36,923 nt of DNA from Parachlorella kessleri (GCA_001598975.1 BBXU01002236.1:1-36923), one strand, 5' to 3'; numbered from the stretch's first letter, positions 15,637 to 27,000 are shown. Made by a program: numbers and translations. The notes: generated by a model not told the origin, from the letters alone.

Positions 15637-18600
15637 CTACAGATTACACGCCGAAACAACATACCGCTGGCGAGGGTACAGCATCACCACGAACACTTTC
15701 CCCAGGCTGGAAAGCAGCCCGCCTACGTTTGCGCCCTGCTGCCCAACACCGTTCGATGCGTTGGCTGGCAGCAGTATGGACACCAGCAAGGGAGCAGCAC
15801 CACTGCCACCCTCCTCTCCGCCTGTCTCTGCCAGAGTGGCTGCTGCTGTACTTTCCAGTCGCAGCGGCTCATGCCGAGCCTTGCTGCCGCTGCTGCTTGA
15901 GAGCTGCCGCATAACAAAACCCTCCTCCTCCTCCCGCCAATCCCACCCGTCATCAACAACGAGGACCTCCTGGCTCTCGTCGGCCTCAACCTCCTGCCCC
16001 TCTGTCCCGCCCGGCAGGGCCGGCATGCCACCTGCTGCAGCAGCCGCAGCGTCAGTGCTCCGCTTTTCTGACGCTTTCTCCCCTTCTGCTGGCACCAAGC
16101 TGCGCCCTTTCATGCCCAGCGTGCCCAGCAAGAGCCGCTCGATGGACCGCCGGCTACGCTCGGATGGGGGCAGCGAGGAGGCGTCCAGCTCAAAGACTGG
16201 CTGACAAACGTCCGGGGCACGGAGGCCAGAGGATGCAAACAGCTGGCCTGCAAGAGAAAAAGTAATTGAAGGAGCTTGCACAAATTTACTCGTCCACTCA
16301 AACTTAATTACAGGTGCCAGGCCTCAGCGGCCTCAATGCTAGTGCCGGCAAAGTATATATATAGTATAGTATAGTCCAAGTATATATAGCATAGTTCAAG
16401 CGGTCGCAATGGCAAGCTGCCCACCGACGCTGAGGCGCAAAGCTGCCCAGGGTACCTGCCAACTGAGGAAACGCCTGCGAGGCAGCCAGGGGCGATGACC
16501 CCTGACCAGAAGGATCATCGGCATCCAGCAGCAGCGCCACGGGGGCCAGCTCCTGCAGCAGTTCAGTCAAGAAATCAGTGACAGCATTCTAACACATTCT
16601 CTATTGTGTTGTAGTGTGTGGGCGCTAACGGGCAGATACAAAGTGTTTCACTAAACCAAACTGAATGAGCCAACCCCTTGGACCAGCAACAGCACCACAG
16701 TCCAAGGCCAATGCACGCGCAACCTGAGCACACGCACATAGACAATCCCAGCGCAGCTGGTGTGGTGGTATTCTTAGCGGCCCCACAACCGTTGCACCCT
16801 GCCCTGCCAAAACACGCGAGCCACGACAAAGCTGGCCACCCTGAATGACACTCATCCCTCAGCACTGGTCTGGCTACTCACTTGCAGCCTCTGCAGCGCC
16901 AGCGCCTCCAGCTCAGGCTGGCTCAGCGGCTGCCGGCTGGGCCACAGCATGCCCAGCGTTGAGTTCCACAGCATTGCCAGCTGGTTGCCACCCCCACAAT
17001 CACTAGCACCACTGTTGGTGCTGCTACTGCTGCACCCGTCGCTGCTGTGCTGTTGATCGCCAGCTGCTGCCGGCAGAGCACGTAGCATCTGCTGCTCAAG
17101 GCGAGTTGCTGCTACTTCTGCTACTCTCGTGTCTGGCAGTTCTGCAAACTGCAGCAAGCCGCGCCCCACACGAGAGTGCTCCTGTGTAGCCAGAACACCG
17201 GCAGAACCGGCTGGCAGCGCTGCAATGCGGCCGGGCCCGGCAAAGTCAGGCGAGGGCAGAGCCTGTGGGAGAGCGCCCTGGTTGCCGGGAGATCCAATCG
17301 GGCCGACAAACATAAACAGCATGAACAAAGCCGCGAAGGCAGAACCTGCACAACAACGTCCAGCACTCACTAACGCGATAACTCAAAACGGGCAGAGATG
17401 CGGGTTTCCCAGCAGGCCTTGTGCACGCAGCAAATTTGTCGCGCATCGACGATCATTTGCCAGGCACAACTCGAATGACAGGTCAACAGGCCTTCCGGTA
17501 GGTACTTGTTAAAAGCAGCAGCAGCAAGGTCTGTCGTGAGATCACCTGCTGCCCGAGCCCTCTTCTTCCCCTTGCCGCCATCTGCAGCTGGTGCTGATGT
17601 AAATGGCTGCATCGGTTGCACTGGAGCTGCCGATTGCTGGACAGGTCGAGGTGGGACCACTCCTGCCTGCTGCTGCTGCTGCTGGCATGCCAACCGCTGC
17701 GCTGCCTGCTGCTGCACAGGCTGCAGAGGAACAGGAGCAGATGCCCTCGGCACTGCACCAGGCGCCACAGCAGCAGCTCCAGGCAGCTGCCCTGCCGGCA
17801 ACCTTGCCGGTGCCCCAGCTGGCAGAGTCGCCACAGGGCGGGTGGGGAGAGCCCCTAGTGCTGGGATGCACGGCGCCAATGCGGACGGCACGTGCGGCAC
17901 CGGCTTTCCCGCCTGCTGGCACACGGTTGCTAGCTGGCAACGCAGTGCTGTCACCTCCACTGTCAGCCGGCCCACCAGGCCGGTAAGCTGGGCGTTCTGC
18001 ACCTGCAGCTGAGTTACTCGCTGCTCCAGCCCCTGCACTGCTGCCTTCTTGCGCTGCCGAGAAAGCTGCGCATTCTCCCTGTTGCGGGCTAGCCGCGCCT
18101 GCAGATAACACCGCGCAGGCCTCAGCCACCAACGCTTGGCAGTACGCGCTTGGAACGCAAACAACATGTGTCGCCCTGTCGGTAGAATAGCCCACTGGGC
18201 CAGACCACCGGGTTACCAGGGACAGAACTGGAGGGGCTTAAGCTGGTCAACATCCAGTATGGTTTCTTGTTCATGCAGTAGCACTGGACATAACCCACCT
18301 GCCGCTTCTGATCTGAGCCGGCCAGCTCAGTAGCATCAGCTGGGCACCTTTGCTGGTCCGACTGCCCGCTGCTGTCAGCCATATCTGGGATGGTAACTTG
18401 TGCTGCTTGCAAGGTGCCACTACGCTCCTGTGAGCAGGTGCTACCTGGCGTGGTAAGCAGAGTGCCAGCAGTTGCCCAGCGCTGTTGAGCAGCACCAAGG
18501 TCTGGGAGCGGGCACACAGCCGGCTGCCCTTGAACGACTCCACCAGCCTGCTCTACCCCACTGCTGCAACTCCCACCACCACTGCTTGTGTTCTGGCTGT

Positions 18601-18941
18601 GCGCAAGTTGCACAGTATTCTCAGCGCCGCTGCTGTGGTGTAGCGGGCTGTGAGTTGAGGGCAGCGCAGGAGGGGCATCCAGCTGGAGTTCAGGGATGTC
18701 TGACTGCAGGCTGGCAGGTTCAAACAGGCTGCCCAGGCCCGTATCGAAAGCTCCAGATGCGGATTCTAGCTGCAAGAGGAAGGATACACGCAAATCTCTT
18801 GCTTTGTGCCTGTGCCCAAGGGAAGCTTCTGACGCGGGCAATGCAATCCAGGTTGGACAGCCATACCTCCAAACCGGGCAAGGGCTGCGTCGCTTCGTCC
18901 GTGAGCAGAAAGTCAAGCCAGCCAGGCTCTGGCTCGTCCAT
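15637..18941 (-). CDS. Membrane-tethered bZIP transcription factor (bZIP17/28/49, ATF6-like)
   Basis: ER-anchored stress sensors of this class move to the Golgi, are cut by S1P/S2P and release the bZIP half to the nucleus (family knowledge). Six phase-consistent exons: 18941-18867, 18769-18299, 18098-17546, 17345-16882, 16552-16456, 16247-15637; 756 residues. Seen: acidic start MDEPEPGWLDFLLTDE, like an activation region; Ser/Gln-rich stretch; basic region ARNRENAQLSRQRKKAA (N188-x7-R196), the sequence typical of bZIP28/ATF6; five zipper leucines at 206, 213, 220, 227, 234; Pro/Ala/Gln-rich linker; KGKKRARAA then a hydrophobic span SAFAALFMLFMFVGPIG (about 368-384); RGLL (428-431) as a candidate S1P site; and a lumenal domain ending LGKVFVVMLYPRQRYVVSAC, matching the C-terminal motif of plant bZIP17/28. 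The arrangement is complete and in family order. It is divergent from the HDHD5-like gene. Confidence 0.9.
16351..16400. repeat. TA-rich simple repeat in bZIP intron
   Basis: Runs of (TA)n and repeated TATAG units inside the intron between bZIP exons 16552-16456 and 16247-15637. It looks like a microsatellite, with no coding role. Confidence 0.7.
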
Positions 18942-19170
18942 GGCTGGGAACCACGCTCGTCTAGCAGGCCCCGATCAGGGTTATAGGAATGTCTACCCTG
19001 ATCACAACCAACACTTCTGAATGCGAGTAGGCTGCCAGGCCCATGTGCTCAAGGAGAGCTACACGCGCTGGGCGTCCCGCCAGTAAGCTTGACCAACTTT
19101 CCGACCAAGAAGCTTTAGAGGATATTATTTGTGTCATGGACTTCGCGGATAGGGAGTGCAGTAGTTGAAA
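18942..19170. promoter_or_regulatory. Divergent promoter region between bZIP and HDHD5-like genes
   Basis: Only 229 bases separate the two start codons, so both promoters and 5' UTRs must lie here or overlap. I see no clear TATA box or a perfect ER-stress element. The assignment rests on gene orientation alone. Confidence 0.5.
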
Positions 19171-22100
19171 ATGCTGGTATGTGCGACACGGCGACATGAC
19201 ATGACCACCTTGGACAGCAAGACTGTGACGCATTGTAGGCGTTTCTTGCGGTATTGCGCCCCTATCTTATGCCAGTTAACTGGTATCTGTGTTTACCACT
19301 CGCACCTGCAGTAGTTTGACATCCAGAGCCAACAGGGGTCACTTGCTTGCCTGCAGGCCTTCAGGCTCCGCTCGGCTCTCCAGGAACAGGCTCCCTCAAC
19401 ACTAAGACTGCTGAGCAAAGGGTTTAAATTGCTAGGGGCGCATAGCGTCTTCAATTATGCTGCTCATAGCGCAGATTCTTTGCCGGCCTTTGTCTTCGAC
19501 ATCGATGGTAAGAGCTGTTGCTAGTTAGTCAACCCTGTACACACCACCTTGTTGCCCTCACGGCATGACTAATTTCACCTGTGGCCCACCAGAAGTCTCG
19601 CCAGCTGTTCTGCTGCAGGTGTGTTGAAAAGGGGAAAGCAAATACTCCCAGCTGCTAAGAAGTAAGCAACCCAGCCCGTCAGAGTTGACCATGAGCTCCT
19701 CCAGTGGCCAAGTCAATCCCAAGCCCTCCTTACTTTGAACTTCCCATTCATTCCTTGGCCTTGCAGGGCCCTTGCTAAATTGTATACGCCAGACGGGTCC
19801 AAGGCTCGGTACCCGTTGGCATTCCTGACTAACGGGGGCGGTGTGAGCGAGGAGCGGAAGGCAGAGCAGCTTTCAGAGTGGCTCAGCGTGCACGTCATAG
19901 CACCGCAGGTTGGGTGGGCAAGGCAAGCAGCAAGCCAAGAGGTTCCCCTGCCTGCCATCTGGTGCAACCGCGGTGAGCATTGGAGCTGTTGTACTAATGC
20001 AGATATACTTAAGCCTTCATAGCCCTCAAGTGGGCACAACAGATGACTGTCCCGCCTTAAGTTTGTAGAATGCCGTAAATCTTGTACTTGGGATGCCCCA
20101 GTTGACCAACGTGCCTCCTGCGCTTGACAGGTTGTCCTTTCCCACACACCCTTCAAGCAGCTGGTCCCGGCTCTGGGGGACAAGCCAGTGTTGATCTCTG
20201 GCAGAGGCCATGTGGCGGACGTGGCCAGGAAGTATGGCTTTACGAAAACCATCACCTGCAAGCAGATTGCGCGGCTCTACCCTATGGCGGTGCCCTTCGC
20301 ACAGAGCACAGGTGCGCCAAACGCTGCAGCTCAGTCTGTGCATGCAGGACAGAGTACCTGCACTTCTCTTGACTCTCACACCGGTATGCTGCACCCGGGA
20401 CAGGTAGCTTTAGGAAGCCTATACACAGGTTCAAACATCCAGGTCAGCTACTTAGAGAAACCGCACTATCTCCCACCATATGTGGCTTTTAAACTTGGAG
20501 GGCCGGTGGACACTCTGGGTAGTCTGTGTGGGTGAACGCCGGAAGGTTCATGCTGCAGATGTGCAACCACCAGGCATGCAGCCACAATACTTGCCTAAGG
20601 ACAATACTCTGGGTAGCGAGGCCGACCCAATACGCGCAATCCTTATCTTCCACGATCCATCTGACTGGCAAGTACATGCTGCCGTTCACAAAAAAGGCAG
20701 GGATGGGCTGTGCATGGGGATGGGGGTACTGGTTTGCTGCTGGTCATGATGTGAAGAGCTGATGTGATAGGTGCGAACGGCATATATTATGTTCATCAGT
20801 AGGCTGTAGTGTTGAGTGCATGCAGGTGATGTGGTCGCATACCTATGATAATTGGATCGAAAGGGAACAGCTTCCTCATAGAGTGTCATTGGCAGCGGGG
20901 ATGGCATGGATGGATTTGCTTGCAGGGCTGAGAGTTGCCAACTGAGCTGAACAGCAACCTGTTCGTGCTGCAGGTACAGCGAGCTGCAGGTGGGGCTGGA
21001 GGAGTGCATAGGAATGCATCTTGCTTTCTGGATCCTTGCATGCTGCATGCCCAGCATCATATCTAGTGCTAGTCTCCTGATGGAAACGATGGCTGGTGTT
21101 CATAGCGTGTGTCCAAGCTCAAGCCATGAGCATGGAGGACTTTGGAGCGGTAGCAGCACACCTTGCCTTTGATTGCCTGGGTGGCTCCGCTGCTGTGCAC
21201 CATACAGGCTAGCCCTCCTGCTTGCACTCACAGCACTCACCCTCTCTGCACATGTCCTTATCCTTCAACCCTCCCTCTGCCTGTAGATCATGATGGATGT
21301 GCTGACGAGCAAGGGCGTCCCCGGGAGGCGGCACACCCCGCAGGCTGCCCCGCCCGTGGAGGTGTTCTTCTCCAACCCCGACCTGCTGTGGGCCAACGAG
21401 TTCCCCACGCCGCGCTTTGGGCAGGGCGCCTTTGCCGCCTGCCTGGAGGCCCTGCATGAGAAGGTAGGCACCTTGGCAGGAGTGAGTAGGTGCTTGCTTC
21501 TCCTCAATCAGGGGGCTTTTGGCTCAGCTGATCTGGGCAGGGCAGGGTCATGTTCATGCATAAGCCGGGGAGAGGGGGCTGCTCCCCGTTCTGTAGGATG
21601 CCACCTCCATACTCTACTGCGGACAGGCGGTTCTATGACCTGGTGGCGTTGCAGATGACGGGGGTGCCTCTGCAAGCTAAGCGGGTGTTTGGGAAGCCCA
21701 ACCCGAAGCCGTACGAGCTCATAGAGGACCTCTTGCTGCAGCAAGCACGGGAGCTGGGGATGGAAGTGGGCAGCCCCAGTGGAGAGCTGCCGTTCAGCAG
21801 CATTTATGCCGTGGGTGACAACCCTGCAGCCGACGTGCGGGGAGCCAACCGCGCAGGTGTGCACGCATGTTGTGTGTGTGGCCATGCTCAGGCCCTGGCC
21901 AGCGATGCGGCTAGCAGACTCTGCGCCGAGCGCCTGAGGTCTGAGTGCCTGGAGCAGGAGCCGGGCTAACAAATGTGCTGGGCGGGCTGTGGCCAGTGGT
22001 CAAATGCTGGACATAAGCAAGTCTGGGGCGGTGTAGGCTGTGATTAAAGATCATGGTTTTCGGCAAGCCCGCTGGGCATAACAGATCGAAGTGTGGGGCA

Positions 22101-22289
22101 GTTGTGTTGTGTGTTTGGCGTGCAGGGCACCCCTGGGTGAGCGTGCTGGTGAAGACGGGCGTGTTTGACGGGACCCTGTATGCCAACTGCCCCAACGACC
22201 CCGCACACATGGTGGTTGATGACGTGGAGGCCGCTGTGGATGCTGTGTTGCATCGTCACCGCTCAGCTCGGTGGCACAGCATGAGATAA
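19171..22289 (+). CDS. HAD-superfamily hydrolase, HDHD5/CECR5 type
   Basis: Mitochondrial-type haloacid-dehalogenase phosphatase of the CECR5 (human HDHD5, yeast YKR070W) family; substrate unknown. Ten exons: 19171-19176, 19357-19507, 19619-19661, 19767-19908, 20131-20311, 20559-20667, 20974-20989, 21287-21463, 21655-21856, 22126-22289; 396 residues, near the human length. Seen: N-terminus MLAFRLRSALQEQAPSTLRL, a mitochondrial-type presequence; HAD motif I FDIDGVL (D50, D52); motif II LTNGGG; motif III lysine in FGKPNPKP; motif IV YAVGDNPAADV; and the family block RFGQGAFAACLEALHEK. The first coding exon holds only ATG CTG. A 16-base exon at 20974-20989 supplies YSELQ, and its upstream intron begins with GC; together they restore the family length between HDPSDW and IMMDVL. 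Exons from 19357 on are secure; the two-codon start exon is inferred from its good GTATGT donor, phase and the resulting presequence. Confidence 0.88.
20668..20973 (+). other. GC-AG intron preceding a 16-base microexon
   Basis: Exon ...HDPSD-TG is followed by GCAAGT. The intron ends GTGCTGCAG before the exon GTACAGCGAGCTGCAG. The split codon TG|G restores Trp. Using the GT two bases further on leaves no in-phase way to include the microexon and drops five residues that the family has. Confidence 0.75.
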
Positions 22290-22710
22290 CCTCTGTGACA
22301 TGGCTCACTGTCCTCTCTCGTGAACAGGAGTTTGACAGCAGCAGGCAGCATAGGAGCATCAGCAGGAAGCCATAGACTTATGTTTCTAGCTGCGGCGAAA
22401 CCATAGGCAGCCAGTGTGTAGTACCGTCAGCATTGCCATATGCTCCTTTTCGTTATTTTTGTGACTCCCTCCACCATTGCCAGCATGTCCAAGGAATTAC
22501 ACAATCGCTAAACACGCCTCTGAGGGAAGGCCAAGCCTTAGACTCCAGGTAAAGCGCAAGGCTGCTTGCTATTATGTCAATGAGCCAACATACAACACTC
22601 CACCACACAAACAAGTACAAAACAGGACCACACAGTGGTGGCAGAAGAGTACAAGGAAAGGGGTTAGCAAGGCAAATTACAGGGGGGGTGACGGCATCGT
22701 AACATGAGGC
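22290..22710. other. Convergent 3' region of HDHD5-like and SWC6 genes
   Basis: About 420 bases between two convergent stop codons, holding both 3' UTRs. Minus-strand TGTAA motifs at 22497-22501 and 22677-22681 could serve SWC6. No plus-strand TGTAA was found for the HDHD5-like gene. Confidence 0.5.
22497..22501 (-). promoter_or_regulatory. Candidate TGTAA polyadenylation signal (SWC6)
   Basis: TGTAA on the minus strand about 210 bases past the SWC6 stop codon. A closer copy at 22677-22681 would leave a 3' UTR of only about 45 bases. Confidence 0.35.
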
Positions 22711-23746
22711 TCATCCTATGAACTTGAGACACCTTGTTTCGGTGTGCACCGTGAAACATCTGCGTGAACAGTACCGAGACCCACACCTTGTGCAGGTATA
22801 TCCCGACATATCCCCACATACCGAGCAGAACTTGCGAGCAGCCGTCACTGTGGGGGGTCCAACGGCTGCCGTAAGGTAAGTGGGGACTGAGGCCGGCTCT
22901 CGATCCAGCTCCGCCTGCAGGCACAGTATGAGTCGCATGGTGGATGCTCTTGAGCCAGGAGTGTGAGACCAACAGACTAAGCCAAGCTTGTGCAACACAG
23001 CTTGCTGTGGTCAGGAAGAAAGCGTGTGGGCTATCAAATGGAGTAGGTACGTGTGCCGATCCGAAGACGGCCATGTGATACCCCACGAGTTACATACCTC
23101 ATCGAGCCAGTCCTTGAAGGTCTTTGGGCCCTTGCTCTTCTCTGCAAGCATGCCACGAGTCTTACGCATGCCGCCTCCTACTGCAACGCCAGCCTTCTTC
23201 TTGCGCTTCCGTCCCGAGCCATGCTCGTCGTCGCCTGCAGAGGTTGGTACCAAATCTTGCAAGCTCTCAAAAACACATATGTTTAGGTAGTTGGTTAACA
23301 TGGCAGGCCTTGCGACGGGTAACTGTCACACCAACGCAAAGGGCAACTACATGATGCCACTCTCTCCAGTTCAAACAGTTCAATGAGTACTGGAGCAGGG
23401 CAAACTGTTGCCCGCTGCGTCTTTACAGACTTCGCTGGAGGCAGCAAGGCCAGCTAGCAAACTGACCCTCGTCAGAATCATCTCTTAGTATAAACTCTTC
23501 GTCCCCAGAGTCAGCTGCAAAGGGGTCCTCTGCTTGGTTGTCATTTTCCAAGGCCTCTAGCCGAGCTGCCAATGCCTGCATTTGGAGGGGGCCCACTGTA
23601 GGGCTGGCACACCTGGCTGCAGGCATTCCTCCAAGGGCACCCAAGCTCAAATAGTCACCCCAGAAACGGACCTGTTTGCGCTCAGTATGGTCTACAACAG
23701 CCATACGCTGTGATACCTTCCTCTCTCTTAGCGTTCGCCTCTCCAT
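22711..23746 (-). CDS. SWC6: SWC6/ZNHIT1, zf-HIT subunit of SWR1 chromatin remodeller
   Basis: Subunit of the SWR1 complex that exchanges H2A for H2A.Z (yeast Vps71, Arabidopsis SEF/SWC6, human ZNHIT1). Four phase-consistent exons: 23746-23672, 23575-23467, 23234-23098, 22914-22711; 174 residues, against about 170 in Arabidopsis. Seen: basic start MERRTLRERKVSQRM; ARLEALENDNQAEDPF, shared with plant SEF; an acidic stretch and a lysine-rich nuclear segment (GRKRKKKAG); KTFKDWLDE; PTYLTAAVGPP; and a C-terminal HIT zinc finger with ligands C137, C140, C148, C151, C156, C160, H164 and C169. I chose the ATG at 23746 because the protein then starts like its plant homologs, although the frame is open further upstream. 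It is divergent from LUC7. Confidence 0.93.
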
Positions 23747-24083
23747 GTTGCTGATCAAGCAGTGGGATGAGGAGGGAAGGGGAAGACTTCTTCTGCGTAC
23801 AGTCGTAATAGCACCTAGTACATAAGACTGCATATACGATTGAGAGCTGGTAAACGCGATCACTGCGGAATTGCTGGGCGTGCTGCGGAAGCCTCGTCCC
23901 GCCGGCCTTGCTTTTGCCCTTGCTTTGTAGAGCTTTGGCTCTCCTGCCGGGCAAGACTTTGCTGTCAGGGCACCGACTTGGCGTTGCTTGAAGCAAGCCA
24001 GAGAGCTCGTAGGACTTGAGTGAATCAAGGAGCTTGTTTATCTTGCCAAGTGCTGGCTTCAAATATACTGGAAAGGAAGCGCC
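23747..24083. promoter_or_regulatory. Divergent promoter region between SWC6 and LUC7
   Basis: 337 bases separate the start codons of two divergent genes that both act in nuclear gene expression. Shared regulation is possible, but no specific element was recognised. Confidence 0.5.
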
Positions 24084-27000
24084 ATGGTGAGGTTGCATAG
24101 CCTTGACTTGCGCGTTTGGCCTGGCTTGCCTCTGAGGACCTAGCTCTAGTACGAGCTACCCGTCTGACAACAGGGGGCAGCTCCTTGGGCTAAGGAGCTT
24201 CACCACTGCCCTAATAACACCTAATTCAGAACAACTGGTTGCAGGATGACGTCCGTGCCATGTTGGACCAGCTCATGGGGCAGGAGCGCAACTTGAGCCT
24301 TGATGAAAGGAAACATTACAAGTATGTTGGTTCTACTTATGTCTGAGGTGTCACTGTGTAACTGCTGGCTTACCCTGGTAGCGGAGAAGAGCCCTCAAGT
24401 TCTTGTGGACGTCTGCTCTGCGCGCTCACTCTGCGCTTACGTGCCTGCAGACCCAAGAAGCGCAGCTACAAGGACAAGGACGTCTGCAAGTACTATCTGG
24501 TTGGGTTCTGCCCCTACGAGGAGTTCCGGCGCACCAAGAATGACTGTGGCGACTGCCCTTGCGTGCACGATGAGGACGCCAAGCAGGAGTGGGATGCGCT
24601 GGACGACCGCAGCAAGGAGCGGAGTGGGTAAGCTGTGTTCCTGCACCCTGGTCGCTTGGCCACTGGTTGCACAGTGCTCCAAATTAGGCGCTTCTATCGA
24701 ACACTGTATGGTGGCACGCTGAGGGACAAGGCACTACACGGCCCGCTGGTGAGAGGGGCTGCTGCTGTCTGGTTGATGTGTGCTTGGTATAGATTCAACG
24801 CTGCCGTGAGGGAACAGGCAAGTTATAACTTCAGTTGTGTGGTTGGTAGAACTCTCAACAGCGCAATAAGAAGTATCGGGACGGGTTCAGCGGGCAGCCC
24901 AGGTATGGCTTGCCCGCTCGGTATGAAGTCCCACCCGGCTACGGTGACCCCACCCCATCACCACTACCTACCTACTAGCCAGGTATGAGGAGGACCTGAA
25001 ACGCTGGATGGACCGGCTGCTTGTGGACCTGCGAAAGCGCATCGACACCAACACCGAGCGGCTCAAGGCGACGGAGAAGCCGCTGTTTCTGGTGGAGGAC
25101 CAGGTGAGTTGTCTTCCAGCTCTGTGCAGGTCGTGTAGCCGAGGTGAGGCGGGGATTTCTAGGGCAGGGTTGTTGCGCTTTATCACGTGGTCGGCACACC
25201 CATGCTGTTGGAGTCAACCAGGTGACGCGGTCCGCTGCCTGCTTAAGTGTCAGTGTTTGTACATGGCGGGGCCGCCAGCCAAGAGTTGAAGGTCTTACAT
25301 CACCGTCCAGGTATGGCCGAGCACAGCACCTGGTCAGATCCTTGCGACTGGGAGTGAAAGCAGAGATGCTTTGTGAGCTGACCAGCAGCCTGCAATATCG
25401 ACCGTGCCCTCTCCCCACCTCGCTGCCGCAGCAACGCCTGGATGCGATGAGCGGTCGCATTGCGGAGCTGCTGGCTCGCTCCCAGGCCCTGGGCGAGCAG
25501 GGCGACGTGGATGGCTCGCAGCACGCTATGATGGAGGCGGAGCAGGTCAAGGTGGGTGGCCCTGCACAGCCTGTGATGCCTAGTACCTTGGAAAACCCGT
25601 GGGGAAGCCGTCGGCTGTGTGGCTCCGGTAGGTGGACTCAGTCGGCGTTAGCTTGTCCATGGCACCCGTGGAGACCTGGTGGCTGTTCTTGCAAGCTAAG
25701 GAGTCTTTAAGACCCCTTGTTTGGTTGTCAATGGAGGTCTGGAGTGGGAGCCTATGGGTGCAGTTCAGTTGCTAGTGGCTTTGTGGCTTCCACCCATGAA
25801 GAAGCCAGCTAGCATTTCTCCTGCCCAAGGCTGCCTGTTGAACTGGCACATTACCTGCACCCCAGGTGCTTGTCCCCGCCAGAAATCTAAAGTACTCCTG
25901 CCGTCGCGGTTTGCAGTCTCAGCGCGCTGTGCTGGAGCAGCAGGCCCAGTCCCGCGCGGGGAACAACGCGGCCAAGAACCTGCAGCAGGCAGTGTGCCCG
26001 CTGTCCGGACTCATCATCAACAAGGAGGAGAGCCGCATCAAGGACCACCTGGAGGGCCGTAACTACAAGTGAGCAGTGAAGGACCTTTTTGGGCGTGAGG
26101 TGGACCACGGGTGTCCGCCTGATTTTCCTTGTGCCGCGAGGGCTGGGTGGCACCATTGCTGCCCAGTCCCACTCTTAGGATTGTGGTTTGGATGGTTGCA
26201 TGGTCCATGCGCTCCGCCGGGTCAATGCCGATTGAAGCTCTACATCCGGTAGCCCCCTTCCTCTTGTTGAGGCCGCGGCTTATGTAGCGCACGTTTCCCT
26301 TGCCCTCCCCACAGCTTCCGAGAAGAACTTTACAGAGGCTTGAGCCCTTCAATCAGTGCTGCCAAACCAGCCATCTTACACCTGTCGCCTTTATCTTGTG
26401 CAGCTCCTGGAAGAAGCTGCATGAGGTGTACAACAAGCTGGTGGAGGACCTGCGCAAGCGGGAGGCAGGGCGGCGCGCACCAGGGGGGCCACCTCGCGGC
26501 CCGGTCGGGCACCCCGACCGACCAGACAGGCCGGAGAGGCGGGAGCGGGACAGGGAGAGGGAACGAGACCGTGAAGACCCCAGGGACAGCAGGTCCGCCC
26601 ATGCGTCCAAACACAGCTGCAGTTCAAGCGGAGTGGTTGGGTGCATTGCGATTTGAGGGCTACCTCTTGAATGGCCTGTGTGCGGGGAAGCCCTATGATT
26701 GTGGTGGTCAATCTGAGTAGCTTGTAGACGTTGCCTTGGGACCCAAACAGTAGCTTCTTGATTGTAGTGTGGGCCACAGCAACGCTAATTTGCACTTTCT
26801 CCAGCTATAGAGGTAGTAGCCAGCCCTGTAGTGACGGTTGAAGCCGCCTTGGGTCGTTCCAGCTCACCAACACGACAGTCTTGAGGCCCGCAGGCCTCGG
26901 GACAGGGATGACCGCAGTCGCAGCGCCTCGTATAGGGATGACCGCAGCCGCAGCACGTCGTACAGGGACGACCGCAGCCGCAGCACGTCCTATAGAGATG

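Noticed and set aside
17506..18012. Long plus-strand open frames over the bZIP third exon
   Set aside because: They are GC-rich antisense shadows of the Ala/Pro/Gln-rich bZIP linker.
20672..21286. Direct splice from 20671 (GT donor) to 21287 in the HDHD5-like gene
   Set aside because: It keeps frame but drops five residues found at this place in the family. The GC donor plus the microexon fits better.
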